Position numbers and translations under genes: made by a program. Below are positions 16,937-25,179 of a stretch of DNA of 29,057 nt, piece by piece. Numbering within the stretch: position 1 is the stretch's first letter; each line of letters opens with the position of its first letter. Source of the stretch: Flavobacteriales bacterium (lineage in GTDB: Bacteria > Bacteroidota > Bacteroidia > Flavobacteriales > UA16); contig JAURKF010000011.1 in the NCBI GenBank assembly GCA_030831885.1, positions 1 through 29,057 of the forward strand, given 5' to 3'. Below the pieces are notes generated by a model that had not been told where the DNA came from, did no database searches, and was given only the letters and a program-made list of their open reading frames with translations.

Positions 16937-18187
16937 ATGCAGCTCAAGAGGGTAGTTATTACAGGTCTTGGGGCGCTGACACCGCTAGGCAATAATCTCA
17001 ACGATTATTGGAACGGCTTAGTCAATGGGGTAAGCGGGGCTAACCTGATTACCCGCTTTGACGCGTCCAAATTCAAGACCCAATTCGCCTGTGAACTCAA
17101 AAATTTCAATGTCGAAGATCATATCGACCGAAAAGAGGCCAGACGAATGGATCCCTACACCCACTATGCGTTGGTGGTTGCACAGGAGGCCATCCAGGAT
17201 TCGGGGATGGACCTCGAGAAGGTTAACAAAGATCGAATCGGTGTTATTTGGGGTTCGGGAATTGGTGGCCTGCTCACATTTCAGGAAGAGTGTGTAGCTT
17301 ATGGCAGAGGTGACGGCACCCCACGTTTCAACCCTTTCTTTATTCCGAAAATGATTGCCGATATTGCTTCGGGTCATATCTCCATCAACTATGGCTTTCG
17401 CGGTCCGAATTACACAACCACCTCGGCTTGTGCCTCTTCGAACAACGCCATGATTGATGCATTCAATTACATCCGCCTGGGTAAGTCGGACATCATTGTG
17501 ACGGGGGGCTCGGAAGCAGCCGTAACAGAGGCCGGAGTAGGTGGGTTCAATGCATGTAAGGCGCTATCTGAGAACAACGAAAATTATCAAACTGCTTCGC
17601 GCCCGTTCGATGTAACCCGCGATGGGTTTGTATTGGGCGAAGGCGCGGGTTGCCTTATTCTCGAAGAATACGAGCACGCCAAAGCGCGCGGTGCCAAAAT
17701 TTATTGCGAAGTAATGGGTGGCGGACTGAGCGCCGATGCATACCATATCACTGCACCACATCCGGAAGGACTAGGAGCTAAGCTTGTAATGCGTCATGCG
17801 CTTGAAGATGCGGGTATGAAGCCGGAAGACATCGATTATATTAACGTTCATGGAACTTCTACCCCTTTGGGTGATGTGCAGGAAGCACGCGCCATCCAAA
17901 GCGTATTTGGCGAGCATGCATACAACGTGAATATTTCAAGTACGAAGTCGATGACCGGCCATCTGCTTGGCGCAGCCGGCGCTATCGAGGCAATTGCTTC
18001 TATTATGGCTATCAAACATGGCATTGTTCCTCCCACAATCAACTTCGCAAACACGGATCCCGAACTTGATCCCAAACTGAATTTTACTTTCAATAAAGCC
18101 CAGCAGCGTACTGTGAATGTAGCTATGAGCAATACATTCGGCTTTGGTGGACACAACACTTCAGCTATCTTCAGAAAGTTGGAATGA
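16937..18187 (+). CDS. fabF: 3-oxoacyl-[acyl-carrier-protein] synthase II
   Basis: A 416-residue condensing enzyme of fatty acid elongation, which joins malonyl-ACP to the growing acyl chain. The catalytic triad is intact: Cys165 in T-T-S-A-C-A-S-S, His305 in N-V-H-G-T-S-T-P-L-G-D, and His342 in S-M-T-G-H-L-L-G-A-A-G. The N-terminus (R-V-V-I-T-G-L-G-A-L-T-P-L-G) and length are those of FabF rather than FabB. It overlaps rnc by four bases (ATGA) and follows acpP by 23 bases, so the three form one operon. Confidence 0.96.
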   Translation: MQLKRVVITGLGALTPLGNNLNDYWNGLVNGVSGANLITRFDASKFKTQFACELKNFNVEDHIDRKEARRMDPYTHYALVVAQEAIQDSGMDLEKVNKDRIGVIWGSGIGGLLTFQEECVAYGRGDGTPRFNPFFIPKMIADIASGHISINYGFRGPNYTTTSACASSNNAMIDAFNYIRLGKSDIIVTGGSEAAVTEAGVGGFNACKALSENNENYQTASRPFDVTRDGFVLGEGAGCLILEEYEHAKARGAKIYCEVMGGGLSADAYHITAPHPEGLGAKLVMRHALEDAGMKPEDIDYINVHGTSTPLGDVQEARAIQSVFGEHAYNVNISSTKSMTGHLLGAAGAIEAIASIMAIKHGIVPPTINFANTDPELDPKLNFTFNKAQQRTVNVAMSNTFGFGGHNTSAIFRKLE

Positions 18188-18903
18188 GTTGGTTCGGGTC
18201 GCTATTTAAGCGCAAAAAAGTCAATCAGGAAATACAGGCCTTCATCAAGAAGGCCTTTGGTTTTTCTCCCTCAGATACTTCCATTTATGAGCAGGCTTTT
18301 CGCCATAGCTCGGCAGCCACGAAAATTCGGCCAGGGCTAAAGAACAGCAATGAACGGCTTGAATTTCTGGGTGATGCGATTATCGATTCGGTTGTAGCGC
18401 ACTATTTATATACAAAGTATCCGATGTTGCCCGAGGGTGAACTCACCAAAATGAAAAGCAAGGTGGTGCGTCGCGAAAATCTCAATATGATTGGTTACAC
18501 CTTGCGAATTCATGAGTTGCTGCACCTCAACCTGGGAAGGCAGGATATGCACGACTCCATAGTAGGTAATGCACTGGAAGCTCTGGTGGGTGCTGTCTAT
18601 CTCGATCGAGGCTTCAATACAACGCGCGATATAGTGCTTCGTTTGTTGAAACAACACGGACTTGACACGCGTGTGCACGATGATATTGATTATAAAAGCA
18701 AGCTGCATGAGTGGTGTCAGAAAAATAAGCGCACGCTCTATTTTAAAGTAGTTACTCATCGCAATGAAGGGGGCGCCAGCTATTATAAAGTCGCCTTGCT
18801 TATCGATAATCAGGAATATGGAATAGGGGAAGGGGGCGCTAAAAAATCGGCCGAGCAAAAGGCTGCAAAGAAGGCCTGTGAAAGGATCTTCGACGCGAAA
18901 TAG
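18184..18903 (+). CDS. rnc: Ribonuclease III
   Basis: A 239-residue double-strand-specific endoribonuclease for rRNA processing and RNA turnover. The signature NERLEFLGD (56-64) supplies E60 and D64. The second catalytic loop reads D-S-I-V-G-N-A-L-E-A (124-133), so the residue equivalent to E. coli D114 is Asn129, while the glutamate equivalent to E117 is kept (E132). A double-stranded RNA-binding domain spans about 168-237 and ends in the basic K-K-S-A-E-Q-K-A-A-K-K-A motif. The first ten residues form a short basic extension. It is coupled to fabF by a four-base overlap. Confidence 0.95.
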   Translation: MSWFGSLFKRKKVNQEIQAFIKKAFGFSPSDTSIYEQAFRHSSAATKIRPGLKNSNERLEFLGDAIIDSVVAHYLYTKYPMLPEGELTKMKSKVVRRENLNMIGYTLRIHELLHLNLGRQDMHDSIVGNALEALVGAVYLDRGFNTTRDIVLRLLKQHGLDTRVHDDIDYKSKLHEWCQKNKRTLYFKVVTHRNEGGASYYKVALLIDNQEYGIGEGGAKKSAEQKAAKKACERIFDAK

Positions 18904-18963
18904 GCAAATCCGTGCGTGCTTTTTTTAATCCGCGTTAACTTGCGAAAAAATTTTAGACAGGCT

Positions 18964-20160
18964 ATGTATACCCGATTTCAAGAGCATCTCGCTGCCGAAT
19001 TAAAGTCTATTGAGGAGGCAGGATTGTATAAGCGTGAACGTATTATTACTACTCCTCAGGGCGCGGTCATTAAAACCGATGACGGAAAGGAAGTTCTTAA
19101 TTTTTGCGCCAACAATTATCTCGGTCTTTCTTCACATCCGATGGTGCTAGAAGCGGCCAAGAAAGCCATAGACACGCATGGTTTCGGCATGAGCAGCGTT
19201 CGATTCATTTGTGGCACACAAGACCTACACAAGGAGCTTGAACGAAAAATTGCCGAATTTCTTCACACGGAAGATACCATTCTTTATGCTGCTGCCTTTG
19301 ACGCAAACGGTGGTGTGTTTGAACCACTATTGAATGAGCAGGATGCCATCATTAGCGATTCGCTCAATCACGCATCAATCATCGATGGTGTTCGCCTGTG
19401 CAAGGCGATGCGATACCGTTACAACAACAATGATATGGCTGATCTTGAGGTGCAACTTCAAGCCGCGACTGATGCGGGCGCCCGATTCAAACTGGTTGTT
19501 ACGGATGGTGTATTCTCGATGGATGGTTATGTAGCTCAGCTAGATAAGATCTGCGATCTGGCAGATAAGTATGACGCAATGGTGATGGTAGATGAATGCC
19601 ATGCAACCGGCTTCATCGGAAAAACCGGTAGAGGTACCATTGAGTTGAAAAATGTACTTGGTCGGGTCGATATCATTACAGGAACGTTGGGTAAGGCCTT
19701 AGGCGGTGCAATGGGCGGTTTTACTTCCGGCCGTAAGGAAATCATTGAACTATTGCGCCAACGTTCGCGTCCCTATTTGTTCTCGAATTCACTTGCGCCC
19801 AGTATCGTAGGTGCCAGTATTGCCGTATTCGATTTGCTGAGCAGTACAACGGAACTTCGTGATAAGCTCGAAAGGAATATTCACCAATTTAAATTGGGCA
19901 TTAAGGCCGCAGGCTTCGATATTAAAGATGGTGATTCAGCTATCGTTCCGGTAATGCTCTATGATGCGAAACTGTCTCAGGTGTTTGCCGACAAACTGCT
20001 GCAAGAGGGGATTTACGTAATCGGATTTTTCTTTCCCGTAGTACCCAAGGAGCAGGCCCGCATACGCGTGCAGCTTTCTGCGGCGCATGAGCCTGAACAC
20101 ATCGAAAAGGCTATAGCAGCATTCACCAAAGTGGGCAGGGAGTTGGGTGTGCTCAAGTAA
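18964..20160 (+). CDS. kbl: Glycine C-acetyltransferase (2-amino-3-ketobutyrate CoA ligase)
   Basis: A 398-residue PLP-dependent alpha-oxoamine synthase. It cleaves 2-amino-3-ketobutyrate with CoA into glycine and acetyl-CoA, the second step of threonine breakdown. [10 protein letters not shown] (46-55), [10 protein letters not shown] (77-86), and the PLP lysine K244 in [10 protein letters not shown] match Kbl closely, and much of the protein aligns with E. coli Kbl, so serine palmitoyltransferase or BioF is unlikely. The ATG at 18964 gives the family's length; an upstream GTG at 18916 would add 16 atypical residues. No threonine dehydrogenase gene lies in the window. Six bases separate it from the next gene. 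Confidence 0.95.
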   Translation: MYTRFQEHLAAELKSIEEAGLYKRERIITTPQGAVIKTDDGKEVLNFCANNYLGLSSHPMVLEAAKKAIDTHGFGMSSVRFICGTQDLHKELERKIAEFLHTEDTILYAAAFDANGGVFEPLLNEQDAIISDSLNHASIIDGVRLCKAMRYRYNNNDMADLEVQLQAATDAGARFKLVVTDGVFSMDGYVAQLDKICDLADKYDAMVMVDECHATGFIGKTGRGTIELKNVLGRVDIITGTLGKALGGAMGGFTSGRKEIIELLRQRSRPYLFSNSLAPSIVGASIAVFDLLSSTTELRDKLERNIHQFKLGIKAAGFDIKDGDSAIVPVMLYDAKLSQVFADKLLQEGIYVIGFFFPVVPKEQARIRVQLSAAHEPEHIEKAIAAFTKVGRELGVLK

Positions 20161-20166
20161 AGCGTG

Positions 20167-21231
20167 ATGCGGCAATTACTATCGCCCGATAAAGAATTAG
20201 CTACAATCCATATCGTGGGTCAAGGCCTGGCAGGAAGCGTGCTGGCCTTGCTGCTTATGGAGCGTGGATATAAAGTGCACGTGTACGACAACGATTATCG
20301 CACCTCATCCAGCCTCATAGCGGCAGGAATGTGGAATCCGCTATCCTTTGTGAATCTGAAACGTAGTTGGCTTGTCTATGAATTGTTGCCTGAATTGGAA
20401 AAAACATACCCTTATCTGGAAAGTATTCTCGGTGTTTCATTCTTTCATCCGCAGCAATTACTAAGGATTTTTCCTGATGCCGGGTCTGCCAATCTTTGGG
20501 AGGAAAAATGTCGCCATCCGGAAACAGAACCGTACATGGATCAAACCACTATTCCAGAAAGTTCGAGTCACTATCGCCAGCCCTATGGTCATGGCGTAGT
20601 AAAGGGTACTGGATGGCTCGATTTACCTGTATTTCTTGCCGCGACGCGCACGTTTCTCGAGGAAAGAAACGCCTATTCGCAATCGGAGATCGATACACCG
20701 CAAATGTTGACGTGGCTGCAAGAGGGTGATTGGGTGTTTCAATGCACAGGATGGAAGCCAATGGCCGATAGTCTTTGGAGCCGTGTTCCCATTCATACGA
20801 ATAAAGGGCAGTTGCTAACTATGCGCATTGATGGTTTGAGCGATGCATACATGACCAACTTCGGAAAATTCATCATTCCATTGGGAGGTGGAATATTTCG
20901 AGCAGGCTCAACGCACGAGCACGGAGCCCTTGATATTCTTCCTTCATCAGTTGCCGATGAAATCGAAAATGATGTGAAGCATACTGTTAAGCATGAGTAC
21001 TCCATTATTGATCATAAGGCGGGTTTCCGTCCTACAACTATTGATCGCTTACCTGTACTTGGAATGCATGATCAGCACGAGCGATTGGGAATTTTCAATG
21101 GATTTGGTTCACGCGGGGTAATGCTTGTGCCTTTCTTGGCGAAGCATTTAATCGATTGTTTGACGCTGGAAACTCCTCTAATGAAGGAGGTGGACTGGCG
21201 CAGATTTGAGCGACGTCGACTGAAGTTATAG
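20167..21231 (+). CDS. FAD-dependent oxidoreductase of the DAO (glycine/D-amino acid oxidase) family
   Basis: A 354-residue flavoprotein. The N-terminal dinucleotide-binding motif is H-I-V-G-Q-G-L-A-G-S (about 15-24), followed by a beta-strand ending in V-Y-D-N-D. I-A-A-G-M-W-N-P resembles the A-G-x-x-x-P region of DAO proteins, and the C-terminal G-F-R-P-T-T-I-D-R-L-P-V-L-G and G-F-G-S-R-G-V-M motifs are typical of the second FAD-contact region. Substrates in the family include glycine, sarcosine and other amines. Its start is six bases after kbl, so it is likely co-transcribed. The ATG at 20167 is preferred over the GTG directly before it. The substrate is unknown. Confidence 0.82.
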   Translation: MRQLLSPDKELATIHIVGQGLAGSVLALLLMERGYKVHVYDNDYRTSSSLIAAGMWNPLSFVNLKRSWLVYELLPELEKTYPYLESILGVSFFHPQQLLRIFPDAGSANLWEEKCRHPETEPYMDQTTIPESSSHYRQPYGHGVVKGTGWLDLPVFLAATRTFLEERNAYSQSEIDTPQMLTWLQEGDWVFQCTGWKPMADSLWSRVPIHTNKGQLLTMRIDGLSDAYMTNFGKFIIPLGGGIFRAGSTHEHGALDILPSSVADEIENDVKHTVKHEYSIIDHKAGFRPTTIDRLPVLGMHDQHERLGIFNGFGSRGVMLVPFLAKHLIDCLTLETPLMKEVDWRRFERRRLKL

Positions 21232-21251
21232 AGAGGATTTTTTTGAGCGAA

Positions 21252-21773
21252 TTATTTGCCTGTGGTTTCTCCTTTGGCTTGAGGACCCTTCAGGGCAGCC
21301 ACATCACGATCGAAGAAATACAAAGCGCTCCTATCATCTCCAATGAGGTTAAGTTGGTCTATGATATGGTGGGCAAGCGTTTCTTCTTCTATTTGCTCAC
21401 TTACATACCACTGCATAAAGTTGTGAGTCGTGTAATCTTTTTCCTTAAGGCATACATCTACTACGTTGTTGATAGCAGCTGTTACATTATTTTCATGAGT
21501 TAAGAGAAGATTGAAAATATTCTGAAGGTTTTTGTAGTCTTTTTCCGGTTGGCTTACACTGGGAATGATTGCTTTACCTCCTCGATCGTTTACAAACTTG
21601 ATGAGCTTCAACATGTGTTGACGCTCTTCATCACTATGAGAATAAAGGAAAGCACTAGTTCCTGGATATCCATTGATTTCGGCCCATGAAGCCATAGCCA
21701 GGTAGGCATGTGAGCTATCGGCTTCAACCTTGATTTGATCGTTGAGTGCTTTTTCTACTTTCTTGTTTAACAT
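21252..21773 (-). CDS. ftnA: Ferritin (non-haem)
   Basis: A 173-residue bacterial ferritin that oxidises and stores iron in a 24-subunit shell. The di-iron ferroxidase ligands are all present at the positions expected from E. coli FtnA: E17, E50, H53, E94, Q127 and E130. No methionine-rich or haem-binding feature of bacterioferritin is seen. The C-terminus ends in a short polar tail (G-E-T-T-G-K). The gene is convergent with the DAO gene (20 bases between stops) and has its own promoter. No Fur box was recognised. Confidence 0.95.
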   Translation of the reverse strand: MLNKKVEKALNDQIKVEADSSHAYLAMASWAEINGYPGTSAFLYSHSDEERQHMLKLIKFVNDRGGKAIIPSVSQPEKDYKNLQNIFNLLLTHENNVTAAINNVVDVCLKEKDYTTHNFMQWYVSEQIEEETLAHHIIDQLNLIGDDRSALYFFDRDVAALKGPQAKGETTGK

Positions 21774-21793
21774 GGTGCTCTTTTTTTCGAAAA

Positions 21794-21801
21794 CAAAGGT
21801 A
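21794..21801 (-). promoter_or_regulatory. ferritin -7 promoter box
   Basis: On the minus strand this reads TACCTTTG, a perfect TAnnTTTG, about 20 bases before the ferritin ATG. No TTG lies at the usual 19-base spacing, so the -33 element is weak or absent. Confidence 0.5.
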
Positions 21802-21909
21802 GCTACGAATTAGTTCTAGCCATCTTCCAAAGAAAATCATGCTGAACCATCAACAACCTTTGGTTCATTATCGGGATTTAACGGAACCATTTAGGGGCTT
21901 CCACCGCAA

Positions 21910-21917
21910 TAGCTTTG
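21910..21917 (+). promoter_or_regulatory. Possible -7 box ahead of the YfiR-like gene
   Basis: TAGCTTTG matches TAnnTTTG. It would place transcription start almost at the ATG at 21925, giving a near-leaderless transcript. A weak -33 (TTTA at 21890-21893) precedes it. Tentative. Confidence 0.3.
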
Positions 21918-21924
21918 GTGATTG

Positions 21925-22467
21925 ATGATTTTTGACTTGGGAAAATATAGGTTTTTGTGTTGGTTCTTCATGTTCATTTGGTCTGTGCCCGCTGTTGTAA
22001 AGGCTCAAACGATTCCGGAAGACAATACCGTTGCGATTATTCGGGCCAATTACCTCTATCAGTTTTCCAACAACAACGATTGGCCTGCCGATCGTAAAAA
22101 AGGGCCATTTGTAGTCGCTATCATAGGAAATAGCGATGTGTTTGATATCATGTCGGCGAAATATGCCACAAAGCCTATTGGAAGCCAATTACTCTCAGTG
22201 ATGGGCACCAATGAAGCGGCTACTGCCGCTCATGTGCATGTGCTGTTTGTTGACCGATCGAAGAAGTCGGAAATAGCAAAATATGTTAGAGATTTTAAAG
22301 GAAAGAATACGCTGATTGTAACCAATTGGGAGGGTGCGCTGACTCAGGGAGCGCACATCAACTTTCTTTCAATCGATGGATCGATTCGATTTGAATTGAA
22401 CAAAAACGGTCTGCGCGAGGCGGGCATTACACCGGGGATAAAAATTTTACAATGGGCAATTCAATAG
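21925..22467 (+). CDS. YfiR-family (DUF4154-like) secreted protein
   Basis: A 180-residue protein with an N-terminal signal peptide: a basic start, a hydrophobic core F-L-C-W-F-F-M-F-I-W-S (10-20), and probable cleavage after V-V-K-A (about 27). The mature part starts with I-I-R-A-N-Y-L-Y-Q-F and D-W-P (38-54), the pattern of YfiR/DUF4154 proteins, and ends with a G-I-x-P-G-I-K-I-L-Q-W motif. In Pseudomonas, YfiR is a periplasmic repressor of the diguanylate cyclase YfiN and is redox-sensitive through cysteines. This mature protein has no cysteine, so such control is not expected. The ATG at 21925 is used; a TTG directly before it gives one extra residue. It overlaps the next gene by 16 bases, the first of a three-gene cassette with a PP2C phosphatase. 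Confidence 0.78.
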   Translation: MIFDLGKYRFLCWFFMFIWSVPAVVKAQTIPEDNTVAIIRANYLYQFSNNNDWPADRKKGPFVVAIIGNSDVFDIMSAKYATKPIGSQLLSVMGTNEAATAAHVHVLFVDRSKKSEIAKYVRDFKGKNTLIVTNWEGALTQGAHINFLSIDGSIRFELNKNGLREAGITPGIKILQWAIQ

Positions 22468-23387
22468 AAATTCGGAAATATGGGTTGACTGCAATTCTGC
22501 TTTTCGCAGCGGTTGGATTGATTGCTCAGCAATTCCCACTAAGCACCGAAGCTGCGCGCCTTTGTCAACAAAAGCAATTCGATGCAGCACTGCAAGTCAG
22601 TATGCAAGCCCTGACCGATAATGTAGAATCAGCTGATGCATATGCCTGGTATGTGAATGGGTTTGTGTGGAAGGAATTGTATAAAACGAAGGAATACGGG
22701 TTGCGCAATAGTCCCTATCGTGAAGAGGCAGTCAGAGCATTTGAAAAGTCGATGAAAAAAAATAACTCTGCTCAACACCTGTCGATGACCCGACTGGCGC
22801 TGAAGTATCTGGCTTCAACGTATTACAACGATGCTTTGCAAGTAAGTAAATCCATTTCCGATAAAGGCGAAGCGGAGGCAGAATCTCTATTCAACAATTT
22901 TGAAAAATGGATGCAGCTAGCCGAGCCCGGAATAGCTATGACATCCTATAAGAAGGAATTTGCAAAATCAATCGGGCAGCGATATTTTGCTTTATGGCAG
23001 GCCGATACAGATAACGATGAAAATCGTATCAGGGCTACAGCTCAATACGAGAAATTGCTGGCAATGGACACAACCGATACAGATGCTTTTTACAATCTAT
23101 CTGTAATCTATTATAATCAAGCCGTATTCATGTATCGAAAAATCAATCATGAAACGGATATGTTCGATATGATGACCATTCAGGAGACAGCCGCAAAACT
23201 AATTCGTGAAAAAGCACTCCCAATCATGGATAAGGCCTATGCGTTAGCACCTGAAAAGGGAGAAATCGTTCATGGAAAAATTATTTTGCATCGAGCGTTG
23301 GATCACGAGAAGGATGTGGAGTATTTCAAACAGGAAATTACCCGGCTCGTGCGTGAAGGAAAAATAAAATCGGAACATTCCTATTAG
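22452..23387 (+). CDS. Exported helical (TPR-like) protein of unknown function
   Basis: A 311-residue protein with a signal peptide (hydrophobic L-T-A-I-L-L-F-A-A-V-G-L-I-A at about 12-25, probable cleavage before Q-Q). The remainder is strongly helical, with repeated alanine- and tyrosine-rich segments reminiscent of tetratricopeptide repeats: A-A-L-Q-V-S-M-Q-A-L (45-54), then A-V-R-A-F-E-K-S-M-K and a late D-A-F-Y-N-L-S-V-I-Y-Y-N-Q-A. I cannot assign a specific family. It overlaps the YfiR-like gene by 16 bases and ends 10 bases before the phosphatase gene, so it is most likely a partner protein in the envelope. A lipobox is not visible. Confidence 0.62.
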   Translation: MGNSIEIRKYGLTAILLFAAVGLIAQQFPLSTEAARLCQQKQFDAALQVSMQALTDNVESADAYAWYVNGFVWKELYKTKEYGLRNSPYREEAVRAFEKSMKKNNSAQHLSMTRLALKYLASTYYNDALQVSKSISDKGEAEAESLFNNFEKWMQLAEPGIAMTSYKKEFAKSIGQRYFALWQADTDNDENRIRATAQYEKLLAMDTTDTDAFYNLSVIYYNQAVFMYRKINHETDMFDMMTIQETAAKLIREKALPIMDKAYALAPEKGEIVHGKIILHRALDHEKDVEYFKQEITRLVREGKIKSEHSY

Positions 23388-23397
23388 ACTTCGTGGT

Positions 23398-25179
23398 TTG
23401 AAATTTAGGTTCTCCATATCGCGTAAGCTAACACTGGGATTCGGTCTGTATAGTGTATGCGTATTGTTGTTGGCAATATATACCGATACGACCCTGAAGA
23501 AGAGCCGCGCCATCAACCAGCGAATCAATACGATTTATGACCCGTCGATTCGTCTGCTGGAGCAACTCGATTATCAGCTTCTCAAGGCACATCAAATGAT
23601 GACGCAATGGGTGAAAATCCAGGGTAAGCCCGAGGACCCGGATCGAAGAGAGGTGCTTGGTTTATGCACACAGGACATTCCACTTCAAGTAAATCGAATA
23701 GATTCGATATCTGCAGGATGGAAGGAAAATCAGAAGCTGGATAAAAACGTTTTGCTTGCTGATATTCAAACGATGCTGTTGGCATACAACGACGTTCGTG
23801 ATTTATTACCCACGTTTGATAGTTATTCTATTCCTTTTCCTCAAATGGCCGCCGAGGGCCTTTTTGTCGATAACGACGAACAATTATCGCCAGCGTACAA
23901 CCGAGCTCGAACCATTGTGCGTGAGCTAATTCAATCGCACCGCCGTGAAATGGAAACAGAGATTGGGAGAATGAATGCGTCGTTTTCTGATCTCACCCAA
24001 ATTTTTATTTGGGTAGCATCATCTGTAATTCTGATAGGGATTTTCCTGGCATTTATTACGATTCGATCTATCGTGCGTCCGGTAAATTCACTCCGCCACA
24101 AATTGAATAATCTATCGCTTGGGATTTACTCGTTGCATACAACCCGCGCCAATAACGATGAGATAGGTGATATGGCACAGGCTGTTGACAAGCTTGTAAC
24201 GAATTTTGAGCGCACCAAAGAATTTTCGCTGAGCATTGGTGCGGGAAAATTCGATATGGAGTTTAATCCTCTTTCAGAGCACGATGAGTTGGGAATTGCG
24301 CTGCTTCAGATGCGTGATGATTTGGCATCCTATCGCAACGAAATGGAGGAAAAGGTCGCCGCACAAACTATGGAAATCCGGTGGCAAAAAGATCAAGTGG
24401 AGCAGCATAATGCTCGAATCATGGAACTGTATACAGATTTGCAGGCGAGCATCGATTATGCTCAACGTTTGCAGAGCACCATATTACCGGCGCATGAAGC
24501 CATCACCGAGGTTTTCCCAAATTATTTTGTGCTGTATAGGCCGAAGGCCAAAGTGAGCGGCGACTTCTATTGGTTTGCCAATAAAGGCAAGAAGCTCATG
24601 TTTGCTGCTGCAGATTGCACAGGGCATGGTGTTCCGGGAGCATTCGTCAGCTTGGTCGGACACAACGCTCTCAACCAGGCGACCAAGGTGTACAACAGGC
24701 CTGCACAGGTGCTTAATACTGTAAATCGTTTGGCGGCCAAGGCTCTTCGTTCCAATGAGAATCAATTTGTGAAAGACGGAATGGATATCGCTCTGTGTGC
24801 AGTAGATTTGGAAGGAATGCAGCTGGAATTCAGTGGCGCTCAAAGTCCTGCTTATCTCGTTAGGAATGGTGAGCTCATAGAATTGAGTGGCGATGGTTTT
24901 AGTATAGGCTCGTATGTAAATGGAGAGCGTGATTTTACCGAGAAAAAAACAACCTTGCAAAGTGGCGATTGTATCTATCTGTTCAGTGATGGATATGCAG
25001 ATCAGTTTGGCGGACCATTGGGCAAGAAGTTTATGAGAAAACAATTCAGGCAGCTGCTTTCAGAAATAAGTGTTTTGCCCATGGAAGAACAGCGAAAGGC
25101 ACTCCTCCAGCGATTCATTGAATGGCAGGGTGAAAACGAACAGGTAGATGATGTGCTGGTAATTGGTGTAAGAATCTAA
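23398..25179 (+). CDS. Membrane-bound HAMP/PP2C (SpoIIE-type) serine phosphatase
   Basis: A 593-residue signalling protein. TM1 is at about 12-29, an extracytoplasmic sensor region at 30-200 (helical, no known domain recognised), and TM2 at about 202-225. HAMP follows (222-275), then a second HAMP-like unit (about 277-312, with D-E-L-G at 296-299), a coiled coil (about 311-360), and a PP2C/SpoIIE phosphatase domain (about 370-593). The metal ligands are visible as S-G-D-F-Y-W (387-392), A-D-C-T-G-H-G-V-P-G (405-414), F-S-D-G (529-532) and D-D-V-L-V-I-G (584-590). The only start in the open frame is TTG at 23398. No kinase or anti-sigma gene is adjacent, so its target is unknown; the YfiR-like and exported proteins just upstream are its likely regulators. 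Confidence 0.85.
   Translation: MKFRFSISRKLTLGFGLYSVCVLLLAIYTDTTLKKSRAINQRINTIYDPSIRLLEQLDYQLLKAHQMMTQWVKIQGKPEDPDRREVLGLCTQDIPLQVNRIDSISAGWKENQKLDKNVLLADIQTMLLAYNDVRDLLPTFDSYSIPFPQMAAEGLFVDNDEQLSPAYNRARTIVRELIQSHRREMETEIGRMNASFSDLTQIFIWVASSVILIGIFLAFITIRSIVRPVNSLRHKLNNLSLGIYSLHTTRANNDEIGDMAQAVDKLVTNFERTKEFSLSIGAGKFDMEFNPLSEHDELGIALLQMRDDLASYRNEMEEKVAAQTMEIRWQKDQVEQHNARIMELYTDLQASIDYAQRLQSTILPAHEAITEVFPNYFVLYRPKAKVSGDFYWFANKGKKLMFAAADCTGHGVPGAFVSLVGHNALNQATKVYNRPAQVLNTVNRLAAKALRSNENQFVKDGMDIALCAVDLEGMQLEFSGAQSPAYLVRNGELIELSGDGFSIGSYVNGERDFTEKKTTLQSGDCIYLFSDGYADQFGGPLGKKFMRKQFRQLLSEISVLPMEEQRKALLQRFIEWQGENEQVDDVLVIGVRI

Noticed and set aside
18916..18963. A GTG start extending kbl by 16 residues
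   Set aside because: The ATG at 18964 gives the length and N-terminus of known Kbl enzymes; the extension is not conserved in type.
24484..25044. A 186-codon minus-strand frame opposite the PP2C domain
   Set aside because: It lies entirely within a well-supported phosphatase domain on the other strand and its product has no recognisable features.
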